From NCBI GenBank assembly GCA_902702965.1, contig CACRXP010000093.1:1013447-1077446 (forward strand): a stretch of 64,000 bases of DNA, written 5' to 3'. The notes below the pieces were generated by a model that saw only the letters and a program-made list of their open reading frames with translations, did not search any database and was not told the origin of the DNA. Both the position numbers and the translations under genes were made by a program. Of this stretch, positions 33,955 to 46,700 are shown in pieces (the first letter of the stretch is position 1; every line of letters starts with the position of its first letter). Source of the DNA: Spirometra erinaceieuropaei. Its lineage: Eukaryota; Platyhelminthes; Cestoda; Diphyllobothriidea; Diphyllobothriidae.

Positions 33955-36892
33955 ACGCAGCCTTAATAATTAGCTGAAGACCAGTGACCTGCAATGGCTG
34001 AATTTAAGAAATAAAAAAAATGATAACTGGCTTTTCGTGCTTACGTTTTCTTGGTGCCATGCTGGTTGAATTTTAAATGTTTCGGTTTATCATTATAACT
34101 GTCGTGCCTGCATAGCAAAAACATCAAATTAGCAAAGCCGAATGACATTTGGCGTACGAGCTGCCATTAGAGCTATTTATTACTCTAAGGCAAGATACGA
34201 CGAAAACCGATAATCCTGAAACTTTGTACTATTTCCCATTAGAAAGCACAACAGAGATTTTATAAACAGACGATGATCTATTAGTATACAGGAAACGTTC
34301 AACATATGGCAAAGTGTAAACAATGTTAAAAACGATGTCTCCTGCATTCCGTAGAGGAAGAACTGACGGCTGTCTGCTCTTCATGGAATTAAAATAAAAA
34401 TTGAAAGAATCTCATTTACGTCGATGAGTTGGCTAACAGGACTGCGCAGGAAAGCATTAAAATTCGGAGAGTACTTTTTTATCACGATCGGCTACGGTAG
34501 GATGAACGAAAACCATAAGCCCTCGGCATAGTGCGGATCGTGTTATACGGAAATTGCGGTAAGTTAGAGTTTCATGGGTGGGGTAGTACGTCGAAGAGTA
34601 AGCTGAATTTTGTAGAAAAGGACGAAATCCTGCAGATACGGTGTCCAGCCAGACATTTCATGGAACAACACCTCGAATGAATGCCGGACCATCAAGCAAC
34701 CGAGCTTAACCTTCTGGAGACATTCGTTTTATTTTCCAATTAATGTTTTGTTGATCTGCATATTATTGCTTCTCCGCTATTGAGCCATAAATGCCATTCA
34801 CCAATGCTCAAATAGATTTTGCACGTCCATGTATCAGCACATGCTTCACAGCCTACCGACAGCTAATTAAATGGCCTGCAACGTTTTGTGCCAAAATAGC
34901 TTTCACCTGAACCAAAAATGCTCGATTCGTTAGTGTATTACAAGTTGAAAACAGTTCCAAATCCCGCTAAATCAGCTTAATAACTATGGCAGTGGTTGTC
35001 AGATTCAAAAATCAGTGCGCATAAAAGGTAGTTCATGGGCGGCTCAAGTCTGGAGCTGAGGTGAGAGTATATTCTACAAGAAGAAGATTCCCAAATTCTA
35101 TGTCTGGGAAGACGGATGGGCTAGGCCACGTTTACTGACGATTGAGAGCTTAAAAAGAGGCTTTGTACACAGTCACTGCGATCGGGAATACAAATCGAAA
35201 CATATCGACGAGAATGGTTGGTTGACTGGAATTCTCACAGAGACACTAAATCGCAAGCCATAACACAGGCGGTTGATTTTTGACTATCGGAAAGCATATA
35301 TTCACCCAAATAAGTAAATTTCCATAAAAATGAATAATCTGCCTAATGGATACGCGCATGTTCACTGTCTGGAAAAAAACTTATAATTTGCGAAACAAGT
35401 TTTTGTCGGATAACGAACATGAAGTAAGATTTCCAGCTCTGAAAATTGTTAGCGGTGTCTCCTGCATTTTCCACAAAAGAAGGCATGTGTGTATTGCAAG
35501 AGAATTTCAGACACCCTAACCTGCATCTTCTTCTATTAAAATACCAGCATATAAAAACTCACTTTCTTAACTCTGTGTATGGGGTCCTTACTACATTTGA
35601 CTGTACTGCTGCAACGTCCACACATATGCCATAAATTCCACAATTTAAAATTATAGAAGCCTACTCCTCGTTCACAATTGATTCGTCTACCCTCGACAAC
35701 GAAAATGTCTACGGTTTGTTGTATAGCATGATAGAGAGAGGATGTTGACTTGCGCATACATGAGCCAATGGTAATAGCTGACTTGCGCAGCAACCTTTCC
35801 CACTTTCTTCTTCTTTACCCTCCTTGGTTGTTGGCACAACAGGAGGCGGCTATAGCGTAGTTGCCGACGAAGTATAACAGCTACCATCCCCATCCCGCTT
35901 GCGACCTGGCATCCCTAAATGCACTTTTTCAGGTTCATGCCATAAAGAATGCGTAGTTGCCCTTACATCATACGTAAAAAGTGAATGATGTTCGTGTCTT
36001 ACTTAAAAGTTGTGACCGAATTTATACATTCGTCGACTAAGACTAAAATGCGTTCATTTTGTAAAGATTTTGGTCACTGTTCCAAGAAGTTCCCGCGTAC
36101 CACATATAACAAGCAGTCTACAGTGTGCTAAATACAAACGCGTCAGAGTGGCACGCACGTCGCCAAGCTCTGGGTCAATAAAAGTGAGAGTGTCTTTTCC
36201 AATGCGTGCATTTAGATGAGTTGGATCACGAGAAGCCTTAATAACTTATGAGCCTATCCACAGGAAGTGTGTTTTCCTAGCAAACCAAATTGACTGGCTC
36301 ATTAGTACAAATTTAGTCCCTTACGTTAATCCAGAACATCGGAGTGACCACGATTTGTGCCTAACTTCATGCAACTTTAATCACATTAAAATCTGCTGAA
36401 CGGTTACCGTTTGCGCAATGTGGCTGGCGTTGTTCATTAATTTGTTCATAGTTCGTCATTCTATGAAGTTTGCTGATACGGCTTTAGGTATTGCTCTTGT
36501 AATGTGACCTTGGCTAGCATATACAAAACGCATCAATTGCTAAAATTAGGTACTTTTATAATCGTTTAATAAAACGCAGCAACGTGAAGTGTCAGGAATC
36601 ATCGTTCCTCATGTCAAATCAACTTATGTTTCATAGATAGTAATTCAAACGCGCTGCGTTTGGATTTCAGCGTGCAAAGTGACGCCTCTCTTAAGTTCGA
36701 ATTAACTGCCTTATATGCCTCCACATGATTTGGTTAACATTGATATATCACATCCACGGCGTTAGCAAACCTCGCCCCTATACTTGATTTTTAATAGTTT
36801 TTATGACTTAGTTTCAGCTGTGTGCATGTATAGATAGCGTCTTTTAAATTGTTTTAAAAGCAATATTTAATGTTAATTTATACACTTTGCAG
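33955..36892. other. AT-rich intergenic sequence
   Basis: Short open frames (35446-35634, 35536-35893) have no motif. No repeat family was recognised. Confidence 0.45.
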
Positions 36893-37218
36893 AAATTGGG
36901 CGACCGTTATCTCAGCAACTCGCAAACGGCAGCGGAATGCATTCCAGAATGGATTTAGCCAACACTTTTGGTTACCTGTTAAGCAAGCTGATCGTAATTG
37001 AAATAACTACCTCCTATATTGCATTTGAGATCTGGAAATGCATCATCAAATTTGTTGACATTCCACGAACTATCGAATGTCGCACGTACATGTCCGGTTC
37101 ACCAAACAAATACAACGCATTTGGCAGCGTAAAATTTATGCAGACAGCACTCATCTTTTCACACACTGCAAGTTACATTTATTTAAATGCAGTAGCTAAC
37201 CTATCTCATAAAGTGTAA
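36893..37218 (+). CDS. Unrecognised exon-like frame, repeated at 60836-60960
   Basis: An ACTTTGCAG acceptor at 36884-36892 leads into an open frame of over 100 codons ending at 37218. It begins IGRPLSQQLANGSGMHSRMD and continues through NTFGYLLSKLI. A GTAAAA donor-like site at about 37131 could end the exon earlier. The first ~30 residues align with TPQIANCNGTHIRND...DYLLSHLI at 60836-60925 in the same relative frame, with several conservative changes. That suggests protein-level relatedness. No family is recognised. It could be an exon of a duplicated gene or part of an undescribed transposon protein. Confidence 0.35.
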
Positions 37219-39602
37219 AACGTTCATCTTAATGGATTTCCTGATGTGATAAGATTACCGGGTCGGGGTGTGATATTGGTGATTGCGCAACGTAAACTCA
37301 ATGTACTTCAATCATATAATGACGGCCGCTTTTTTAAATTTAATGGAGAGGCTGCGCGAAATCATTCTGTTATATGCATGTCTTGAACTAAATACGTGCT
37401 GATAAAAAATTATTGCTAAAAAGGACAGATTAAGGTTTTGACAATGTTATTCAATTCCATACGATTAAGAGCCCGAACTGAGATTCCGCCTGTGATATGG
37501 TTCCAAAATGCACGATGTACACATACGTATATTTTTCCCTGGTGTTAGGAAGACGTCTCACGGGAACTAATCTTGTTGCGTAAGATCGGAAATGTTAAAA
37601 GAACAGGCATGATGGTTAATGACTAGGCAATTCATGGCCTCAAAATTACAAATTTTTTCTAAACTTAAATGTTTCCGCATGAAATCCAAAGAAGTCGTAA
37701 TTTAAAAAATGAGCTCTAGAAACAATATATTATGAATGTTTCAAAAACCCGTTGATTTTATCAACGCACCAAAAATCATTCGGAACGATTGGGGGTAACA
37801 ATGCCGTCATTTTGTAACTGGTGACATTTTATGAAACAGACACGAACACGTATTCCAAAGTCTGTTACCTGGCGTTGCTTAATATTGTGTGATTGGGTTG
37901 TGCAATAATTGCTGTAACAAGCGCCTGTAAGTTATTAACTTTAATTGAAAAGCTTCCATATAGAATTTAAGTTGACGTTTCAAAAAGTAGACCAGCTAGA
38001 CATCCATTGTTAGCATTACTTATGACTCACTAATCCAGCCTTTGTCTATAGACTCACTTTACTAATAGTTCGTCTATATAAACGGCCGCCGCAGCCGCTT
38101 AATCGACTTATATAGGTTGTTGTTAAATTAACAAAATATTTGTCCTTGCAATATAGATAAATAAAATGAATTTTTGCGAAAATTGGATTACTTAGGTTTC
38201 CCTTTATATCACTTATTAAGGCCTATGGATTTTGCCATACAGTAAAAAGGAGGGAATCAATAAAAATAAAAAAAAATATTTTCAAACTTATCTCAGATTT
38301 CACAAAAGTTTTAAACACCCTGAAAGTACGCACAACATTCTGATTTTGTTCACTTATCCTCTAAATTCTTTTATGCGATATGGATGTTTTTTTTCTTTTG
38401 GTTTGACTTTACGGGCTGCCCCAGAGGGCATGAGGGGTGAAAATTCGGAGCAAATTATTTTTACTTCTTTTGAAGTCTTTGGCTACTCTCACTTTGAACT
38501 GAGCTACGATGACCGTGACTTGAGTCTTGCCAACTGACTGGATGATTCCGTCATATCAGAAATGCATTGTTATGGAGTAATGATAGGCCATAATTGACAG
38601 ACCATCCTACAAATATTCATTACATGCATGTTGCTCTAGACAGCCCAGCACTTGCATATCAATCTTATCTACAGATTGGTCAGGCTTTGCATTATACACC
38701 GACAAGAATGATTAACCGACTAGCTAGATCTGATAACACAGTGAAATACAGTGAAATACTTGTACGTCTTCCAAATTACCTATGTATTCTTATTAATTGT
38801 AGCTTCCAATGAAACATTGGCATTCGTTGAAAGAAAAGAGTAAGGTGAATTCATCGCCTATTCGTTTTACTGACAATGGGGTCATATCCACGCTCGCCTT
38901 GAGATGATTATCGAACAGTTGTGATGTTCTTCGTATGACACAGGTTTTTTTACATGTTGGAAAGGATATAGAGGGACTTTTCAGAAAACCTCTTTAAAAG
39001 ACATAATCCGTGGTTATATAGAGCCATAATTCGAGCTCATGCGTTTATGCGTCGAAATGAAATAAAATGGCTAATGCCATTTAGTTAATACAAGCCAAGA
39101 CATGTGTAGAATTAAATGCCCTTATCCATTTTCATATAATGCGTTCTGGCCTCTTAAGTTAATTGGCGAACTTTGCGTTATCTAAAGCCCCTACCACGCA
39201 CAACCTTGGGGTTTTTTGAACGTTGTTTGCTTTGTAGAAGATGTTCGGTATATCAGAACAGAAGGCGGGAGAAGTATGGCCGACAGAGAAAGTGATGTAA
39301 GTCGAATACGGGAATTCGGACTTACAAACTGTATAGGTGGCCGATAAGTGTACGTGGAATTAATAATCAATACCCATTTATTCGCTCAGATTAGGTGATT
39401 TGTCCTCTTTAAGAAGATCGATGTATGTAACCGCTTCAATAAAACAGACAAATTTCAGCCGAACAGCAAAACTGAATCAAGTAAACTAAGCAATAATCCT
39501 AACGCGAATTGTCGTTTGCTACCAGGCGTTATATTAGAAATCTGAATTCTGCTGCGTTTCCTGGCACACGTTAGTGCGAAAGATCGGGCAAAGCTTCCTC
39601 TT
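37219..39602. other. AT-rich sequence with two motif-free open frames
   Basis: Frames of 101 codons (38232-38537) and 72 codons (38594-38812, just after a TTGACAG acceptor-like site) are open. Neither matches anything I know nor pairs with another place in the window. Nothing else is evident. Confidence 0.4.
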
Positions 39603-39778
39603 TGAGAGAGAGAGAAATGCTTTATTTTGAAAATAACAATCAAAACTTTCAGCAAAAAACGGTTCTCCAGTACACATTGATTACCATAGAGATTAACAGG
39701 TATTGGACAGACAGGTGGACATCATTATTTATGAAAAAAGGATTCTAAGGTGCAAGATCAAGTTTTAATTTTTGTTTT

Positions 39779-41190
39779 TCAAGCATTTTTGCAGGTGAGA
39801 TACCGGGCTAGAAATGGCAGTATGGAATTCTGATAAGCCGAAGTGCGACAAGGGATGTGGCGAAAGCATCGAGGCATGGGGCGTAAGGATTTCGCAGCCA
39901 TTAACTCATTATGAAGGGGATGGACGGTGTCATTCAGAATTCGATCAGCAAATTGCTCCGCCGTATTAAAGTGTCGCTGCACGGTGATATCAACTAAAAT
40001 ATGATAGGAAACACCAGCAGCAGAGGCGAGCTTTTGAATGAGACGTTTAAAAATAATTAGATCTTTTTTAAGTAAAGCTGGAAAAATAACTGGAGAACAA
40101 TAAAGAATGAGTGGAAGAATACAGCCATCTATGAATCGCCAGATTAAGGACTGGGGTGTGTGATATGAACGTAGACGATGAATGTAATAAACAAGTTTTG
40201 GAATTTTTGTTAAAACGGGTTTCCATATGAAGAGAGAAAGAGAGATTTGAAAACAAAGTAACATCTAGGTACCGGAAAGAGGATACCTCATTGGCATGAA
40301 TATCCAAAGTTTCAGGAATGGAAGAGGGTCGCAATCGAAACACACGCTGTACTGATTTCGAATTGTTGAGTAGGAGTCCATTATTCGACGACCATGCGGA
40401 GACGTGATCTAAGCCATCCTTTAATGATTGTAGGTGAGTCAGGTTTTTGAGTGGGTGGCCTACGACCATGTCATCGGCATACTTAACATACATTTAGTCG
40501 TTTGGCGATCTCAAATCATCAGTATATAGAGAGAAAAGATGAGGGGATAAGATGGCACCTTGGAGAACTCCACAATTATTTGGATGAATAGAAGATTTTC
40601 TCTTTCCCGAGTGGACAAACTGTGTGCGGAAGGAACAATAATCTCTAAGCCAAGAAACAACCCAGCTCTGAGCGTCACACGCAGCTGCTTTGGTCAGAAG
40701 GATTTGGCGCGGAATAGTGTTGAAGGCGGATGAGTAGTCGAGAAAAGCACATGCATATGCACGGCATCCCTTGTCTAAGTCTCTCAAAGCTGAATGAACA
40801 ACTAAAGCAACAGCATCCAAGGTGCTACGCTTTGCCTTGTATGCAAATTGTAGAGGATCAGAAAAATTGACAGAGGAGTATTTAAGGGAATCTAATGCAA
40901 CTCGTTCAGTAAGTTTCAGGAGTACAGAACAGCAAGCAATAGAACGGAAAGATTAAGGAGCAAATGTTAAAGATTTTTTAGGGATTAGAGTAATTCTTAC
41001 TGTACGCCAGGCGTCAGGAATCTTGGACTCTATGAAGGATAGATTATTAAGGTGGGTCAAGACGGGAGCTATCTGCGAACAGCAGACTTAAGGAGAAAAG
41101 GAGAGACACCGTCCGGCCCAGCCGCCGTAGACCCGCGAACCTTTTTGAGATGTTGTTCCACTGTTGTCACAGTCACAGATGTAAAGTCGC
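39779..41190 (-). pseudogene. Rex1-like reverse transcriptase
   Basis: Minus strand. The RT starts near 41190 with STAAGPDGVSPFLLKSAV, then a frameshift. DAWRTVRITLIPKKS and FAYKAKRSTLDAVALVVHS follow, then CAFLDYSSAFNTIPRQIL (motif A) and GVLQGAILSPHLFSLYTDDL (motif B). The catalytic KYADDMVVG is at 40481-40470 (YADD), then WSSNNGLLLNNSKS. The C-terminal domain (40264-39779) has RFIDGCILPLILYCSPV, AAGVSYHILVDITVQRHF, HPLHNELM and CRTSAYQNSILPFLARYL, the Rex1-type ending. Stops and frameshifts separate at least four frames, so it is inactive, although the catalytic box survives. Confidence 0.85.
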
Positions 41191-41615
41191 ATGGTGGTAG
41201 GTAAATTTCGTTTTGGCGAGAAGGGGAGTCGTTAGAAGTACAGATAAAATTCCGATTTAAAGAGTTTAAATCTACGTCAATGGGTTCAAGTATATTACGT
41301 TGACCAGTGAGACGCTTGAGATTCCTCCACAGTTCAGCAGAAGGAAAAGGAGAGGAGGGGGTGGATGAAGTAGAAAAAAGTTGACTAACGAATAAACCGT
41401 TAAGTCTGGCAACTTATTTCCTTATTAAAACATTGATATCCTTCGCCTTGTCACGCTGACCTAGTTTGTAGAAGGCTTCTTTGCGACGTCTCAAGTGTTT
41501 GAAGTATGGTGAGGAGATTCTGTCAGGCCTGACCATAACAGTTTCACGGGGACAAAAAATATCAAAAAATGTGATTCAAAAATATCGTAAGATTGTTAGA
41601 GCATAATTCAGCACT

Positions 41616-42729
41616 TTATAGTGCTAGAAAAGTTGGGATGGTACTAGTAATCGAACTCTGCAGTAAGTGAACCTTATCTACGGATGTGTCTCGAACAGTA
41701 ATTTTCCTCTCGGGTTTTGTAAGCAGTTGACGCTTAGAGGTGGAATAGACTTTTAGAAGTCCTAGTAGCACTGAGTGATCAGACCTGGAGACCGGAGCTC
41801 TATTTTTAATACAAAAAAACGTTGGGTAATTGGTCAAGATGTGATCAAGAAGGGCATCAGCCCGTGTATTGAATGAAACAAGGTCATCAAAACCCAGAAG
41901 GATAATGGGCCGAAAACACACACGGTTAAAATCACCGCACAAAAGAATAAGATGGTCTGAGGATAATGAAGCAAGTTTTGTGTGAGGAAGTCAAAAAACG
42001 GCCCAGAGAGCCTTCATGTGTGGAAGGGGGGATGAAAATACTGACAAATAGAATACCCTTAAAGCTATTTAACAAATTGGGCTTACAGATAACAGCAATT
42101 ACATCAATTAAATCACCAGAATATGAAAACAGGGGCTTACAATTTACACACCAGTCTTGATTGACAAAAATGGCCACTCCTCCACCTCTACTGCCTGTTG
42201 GAGATGCTCTATCATTTCGAAAACAACAAAATATCGAAGGAGTGATCAGTTCCGAGTCAATATGGCTATTCAACCACGTCTCCTGAAGGCAAATTACTCC
42301 TGTTTTGCCATGTTCTTTGGTTGACAGAAGTAATTCCAAATCATGGGCTTTGTTAAATATCGATCGACAGTTAGTCGAAAGAAAACCCGGGATTGACAAC
42401 TTGTTATTAGGCTGGCCTTTAAGCGCAACTTGCCATCCACAGCGATGTTGCTTTCGAAATATTGGCCTTTGCTGATACGAACGTGGGAAGGCCAACGAGG
42501 AAGGACGAGAAACAGGACAAGTTGTCAGAGTGTAACTGCTGCTGGCACGGTGAGTTCGTTGCGTTTGTGAACGTGAGGACGCCAAAGTAGGACAATTGCA
42601 GAAACGACAAATTGACCGCAAAGTGCAAACACTAGAGTCATGATCAGGAGGCGGACAAATCGATGCAGAAATTGCGCAGTGTTTAAGCTCCTTTAAAAAG
42701 GTACTAGCGTACTGTAAAGACGACCTCAT
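41616..42729 (-). pseudogene. Rex1-like endonuclease region
   Basis: Minus strand. The long frame 42729-41932 has a Cys-containing N-terminal leader. The endonuclease domain then runs STNCRSIFNKAHDLELLL, VICLQETWL, FRNDRASPTGSRGGGVAIFV and DLIDVIAVIC. A frame change near 41935 leads to CGDFNRV, SFNTRADALLDHILTN and VSRSDHSVLLG, the endonuclease C-terminus with its catalytic SDH. The metal-binding and catalytic motifs (N, QETW, GDFN, SDH) are all readable, though in two frames. Confidence 0.85.
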
Positions 42730-42740
42730 AGGAATAGATC

Positions 42741-43769
42741 AATTAAAACAAAGGAATAAGACTGGGGTATGCAAGTAATAAGTATTCACTTGACTGGAGG
42801 GAAAAAACAAAAACGGCGGCTCAATTTCAGAACGATAAATTATGATTTTATTGTGTTTTGGGCATTTGTTTCTTCCCATATGTGGATAGATACAGGCCCT
42901 TACATTGTTTGAAACAAATTGCAAGCAAGGCTAATGATTGAAGAAGGGTCACGTCCCGAATTGTATATCATCATTAACTGCTTATGCTCCGAGTTTTAGT
43001 TGTACATCCAGCATTTTATGCCCTGTGGTTTTATCCTCGATCATCCACATGATCCGTGCATCGCAGGCAGATTACCTGTCATTTGACATAAAATGCTTCG
43101 TCGCATCGGAAGCACATGCACGAATCCATCCTGATATAAATGCCTGTTGTAATTTGCATTATAAACATGCGACAAAACCGGCGCTTAGGATGCTTTGAGT
43201 TTATTCAATCATATTTATCTGCACATAAGCTGTCCATTCAAGCTTATTTGAAAACTTACAGCAATCGGATCCCAGTATGCATATGATGTTCAGCAACTAT
43301 AGGGGATCAGAAACCAAATCGGTGTTCATAATCACGACAACGGCCGACACCTACCTAAATTGTTTCATCATCGGAATTTTAAAGAAACTGTTTTATTTTG
43401 AGTATGCACACGCTAATCGTTCAACTCTTGTCAATCCTGCATACTCATTGGTTAGTAAATGGACCTTGGATATTGGATGAAAAACTAGCTTAAAAGCCGC
43501 ATTATCAGCCGTTTGTCGTAGAACATGGACCCCATGTTTCGTGAAATTTTTATTATAGTAATTTATTGTGTGTTTGCGGAGGCCTGCTTCTCCTCGTGGA
43601 ATCAACGGTACGTCTTTCCCCAACAGAGTTAAAGTTATAAAAATGGGGGATTGAAACCGCATGTAGTTTTGTTTTATTGTGTTTGATATATGGTTTTGCG
43701 GACTGAGGGCTTTTGTATTATTTCGCATGCGCACGTCTTAAACGTGTTTAAAACCGGGTTTTATTTCAG
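42741..43769. other. Sequence upstream of the 43.8-kb exon
   Basis: Open frames at 42938-43198 and 43277-43480 lack motifs. The second follows an ACTTACAG acceptor-like site but has no good donor. No supported exon. Confidence 0.35.
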
Positions 43770-46700
43770 TGCACTATCAAAATGCCCACGGAGGGGTGAC
43801 GCGTTATTTATAGACGATGTCGTGGACCATTTGCTTCGAAAGACCTTATGTAGGGAGGTGATAATTCCCCTGCCACTCAAAAGTCATTTTTGGATAAAAG
43901 TGCGTTTTGAACGAAGCAAAACCCAAATTAAATGTCGTTTCCTAACCGATATTGCTGAAGCCAGATACGTGCAGTATGCCTGCTTTGTTGAGTATTCGCG
44001 GACTCAAATTTCTATGTGGGAGAAGGTACTTCGAATGTTTTTATGCATTTTGTATCTATGCAAATTTGTTCGCTTATCTAAACTGGTAACTGAGTGCTTA
44101 ACGAGGATTTTCGTTTGCTGCTCAAATGGAATGATCTTTATGCACATAAGAACTAGTGGTTTATCTCAATCCTCACATTAAGCTCAAATAGCGGATAATT
44201 GCAGTAGGTAGGGTATTTTCTGCCGCTCTTACCGACGTATCGAAATGTTTTTACTTTGAAGTGAGCGCAAATACCATAGTTCTGAACAACCTGGTGGGCT
44301 ACACTCATTACTATTCTTAAGTAAATCATAGTAAATTTCTTGCAGATGTATTAAATCTGGATGCTAAGTTTTGCACAACACAACAGAAGCAGACTCAACG
44401 GGATTTAAAAATACATAAATCAATTCGGATAATAGCAGAAAGCCTCGTGGAATTCAAATATTGTGCTAACTAGACCGATAAGGGGCTCAAGAATTTCACT
44501 TACGATGAAGACGGATTACGTGGCAAAATTTGGAATTAATCTCACGGAACGTATTGAGTTCTCAAAATCCGGAAGACATGGATCTGACTGAAACGGTTGG
44601 GGGTAGTGCACAAACATCAACGCAACAAAGGATTTCTGTTTGTCAAAAGGAGTCTGAATGATCTAGACCTGGGAGTATGACGACACCTAGCATTTTTGAA
44701 AATTTACAAACCAGAACTGCCTAAACACCCGATCTGGAATGTTGGAAATGTGCCCGATTTGTCTTAGAGAAATGGCCAGTTGCAAAAATTAAAGCCGCTT
44801 CTAAGTTGTTCATAACAAGGAAGCTTTAAGACACCACCAAGTTAACAAACACTGTCAATGATATTAACGTTGACGGAATAGACGGTGTTGTAGTAAGACG
44901 CATTAACCCTGATTACCAAAGTGCACGCAGGACAAACAGTAAATATTTATAAACATATATTCGAGAAACTGTTACATGAGCCAACAGTTAAACACCTAAA
45001 GAAAGAATTAGGTGATGCAAACAAAATGTTCGTCTTATCTGCAGCAGTCAACTATGGACAAAAACAAATGTAGCAATGGATTCACCGTTTGGACTAGTTC
45101 TTGCAAATGTCTGCGCGAGCAGTTTTGTGCGAATGTGTCTTAAGTATACAATCGGTGACCTTGATTTCCGCTGTCGGTGCGCGGACGATATCTTTTGACC
45201 AAAAACATGTACCACTGGCTTCGATGGCGTATTTCAAAATTTAATTTATGCCCATACCTCCCTAAAATTAACCCCGGTGTTTAAGATCGATAAGGAAATC
45301 GCGTTCCTCGATGCCCTTCTACACAAACGAGAAAATGGGCCTATCAAATTTAAGCCAATGATAAAAAAATTGGACGGGGCGATAGTTAATTCTCACATTT
45401 CTGTCCCCTTATATTTAAACATAAATTAATCCAGCAATAGGTGGTCAGAGGGCAAGACATATAATAGCCGCAAATTGTTAAAACAGAGCTTGTGTAGGTG
45501 CCGAACACGCTTCGTAACATGGCAGAGAAATATTTGCTTTTAGAAAATTTTTTGGCGAATAATCTTGCATCCCGAATTCTTAAGCTACAAACTGCAGAAT
45601 ATTCGTGCAAGGAAAATTTTTAATTTCCCTGCGCTATAAAGAATGGTTATACAGGGCTCATGACATTTGGCTGTGGGTGCGGACCATGTGTGCACTCTAT
45701 CAAAAGCATTACTGAACTTGTAGACGCAATGCTGTATGATTGGACATTTACTGGTCTGAAAAATCTCATAGCAAGTGTCACTTTTAAATCTGAAAAATAG
45801 GATTTCCTCAAAGACCGAATTTGAAAAAGATGTACATTTTACTAGATGGGTACATTTAGTATATTTTAGTACATGTTTCCCAAAATATTGTTCAACGCTT
45901 AAAGTTAGCGAAAATAATTGAAAAAATTGACATGAATCACACAGCCTTTTTGCAGAATGCCTTCTTTGCAGGGGAACAGAAAGCAAGCATTTAATATCCA
46001 GTATCCTGATGTGCCTGAAATATTGCAGAACTGTGCTGCATAGTGAAATAATGCTACAACCAAACCAAGTAATTTTTTGTCATTTAGAGCATATTTTTGA
46101 ATATCGTTTATGATTTCATGCGATACTTTGCCGCTAGACGGCGAGGCTGCTGCCTATAATGTCCTTCAAGTGTGCATGTTATATGCCAGCCATATGTTCC
46201 GAAGTTAATTTTTAAGTCAAAAAAGTAAGGCTACATATCATAGAAATAACTATAAGTGACTCTCTAAAAGGCAGTACCTTGTTGACGCGATGTCACTTAA
46301 CGGTTGTAACTTTGCTCCTTGTCGGCCTTTAATCATTTATGTCAATTCCAGGCATATGAAGCGATCACATCATTCAAATAAAACCCTTTCCATCAATAAA
46401 TTCAACGTTTCGCAATATAGACTGTTCGTCAATGGACAAGGTTTGCAAGCACCACGGAATACTTTTGTGAAGAACACCGTCATTTGGTTAAGATTTGCCA
46501 TTTTTACTGAAAAAACTCTCTTATTGTACTGGAGACGGAAAAATACTTCCCAGCAATAGAACCCATAATCACAAACTGTGCAATTGAATACATGTTCGTG
46601 GGCATTTGCTGCAGTAATTGCGCGTTCATTGGTTTAACACAAGGAACCTGGATCTAACATAATCACTTCAATATGGGGAGAAATGGCGATAATATATACA

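Larger units (their letters stand above)
39603..42740 (-). mobile_element. Rex1/Babar-like (CR1-superfamily) LINE, near full length
   Basis: A minus-strand non-LTR element of about 3.1 kb. It has an apurinic-type endonuclease, then RT with YADD, then a 3' UTR with AATAAAG ending in a short (TC)n run (39603-39618). A 3' simple repeat is usual for this group. Related, older fragments lie at 18120-18310, 18540-18790 and 19235-19690. Multiple frameshifts make it defective. Confidence 0.8.
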
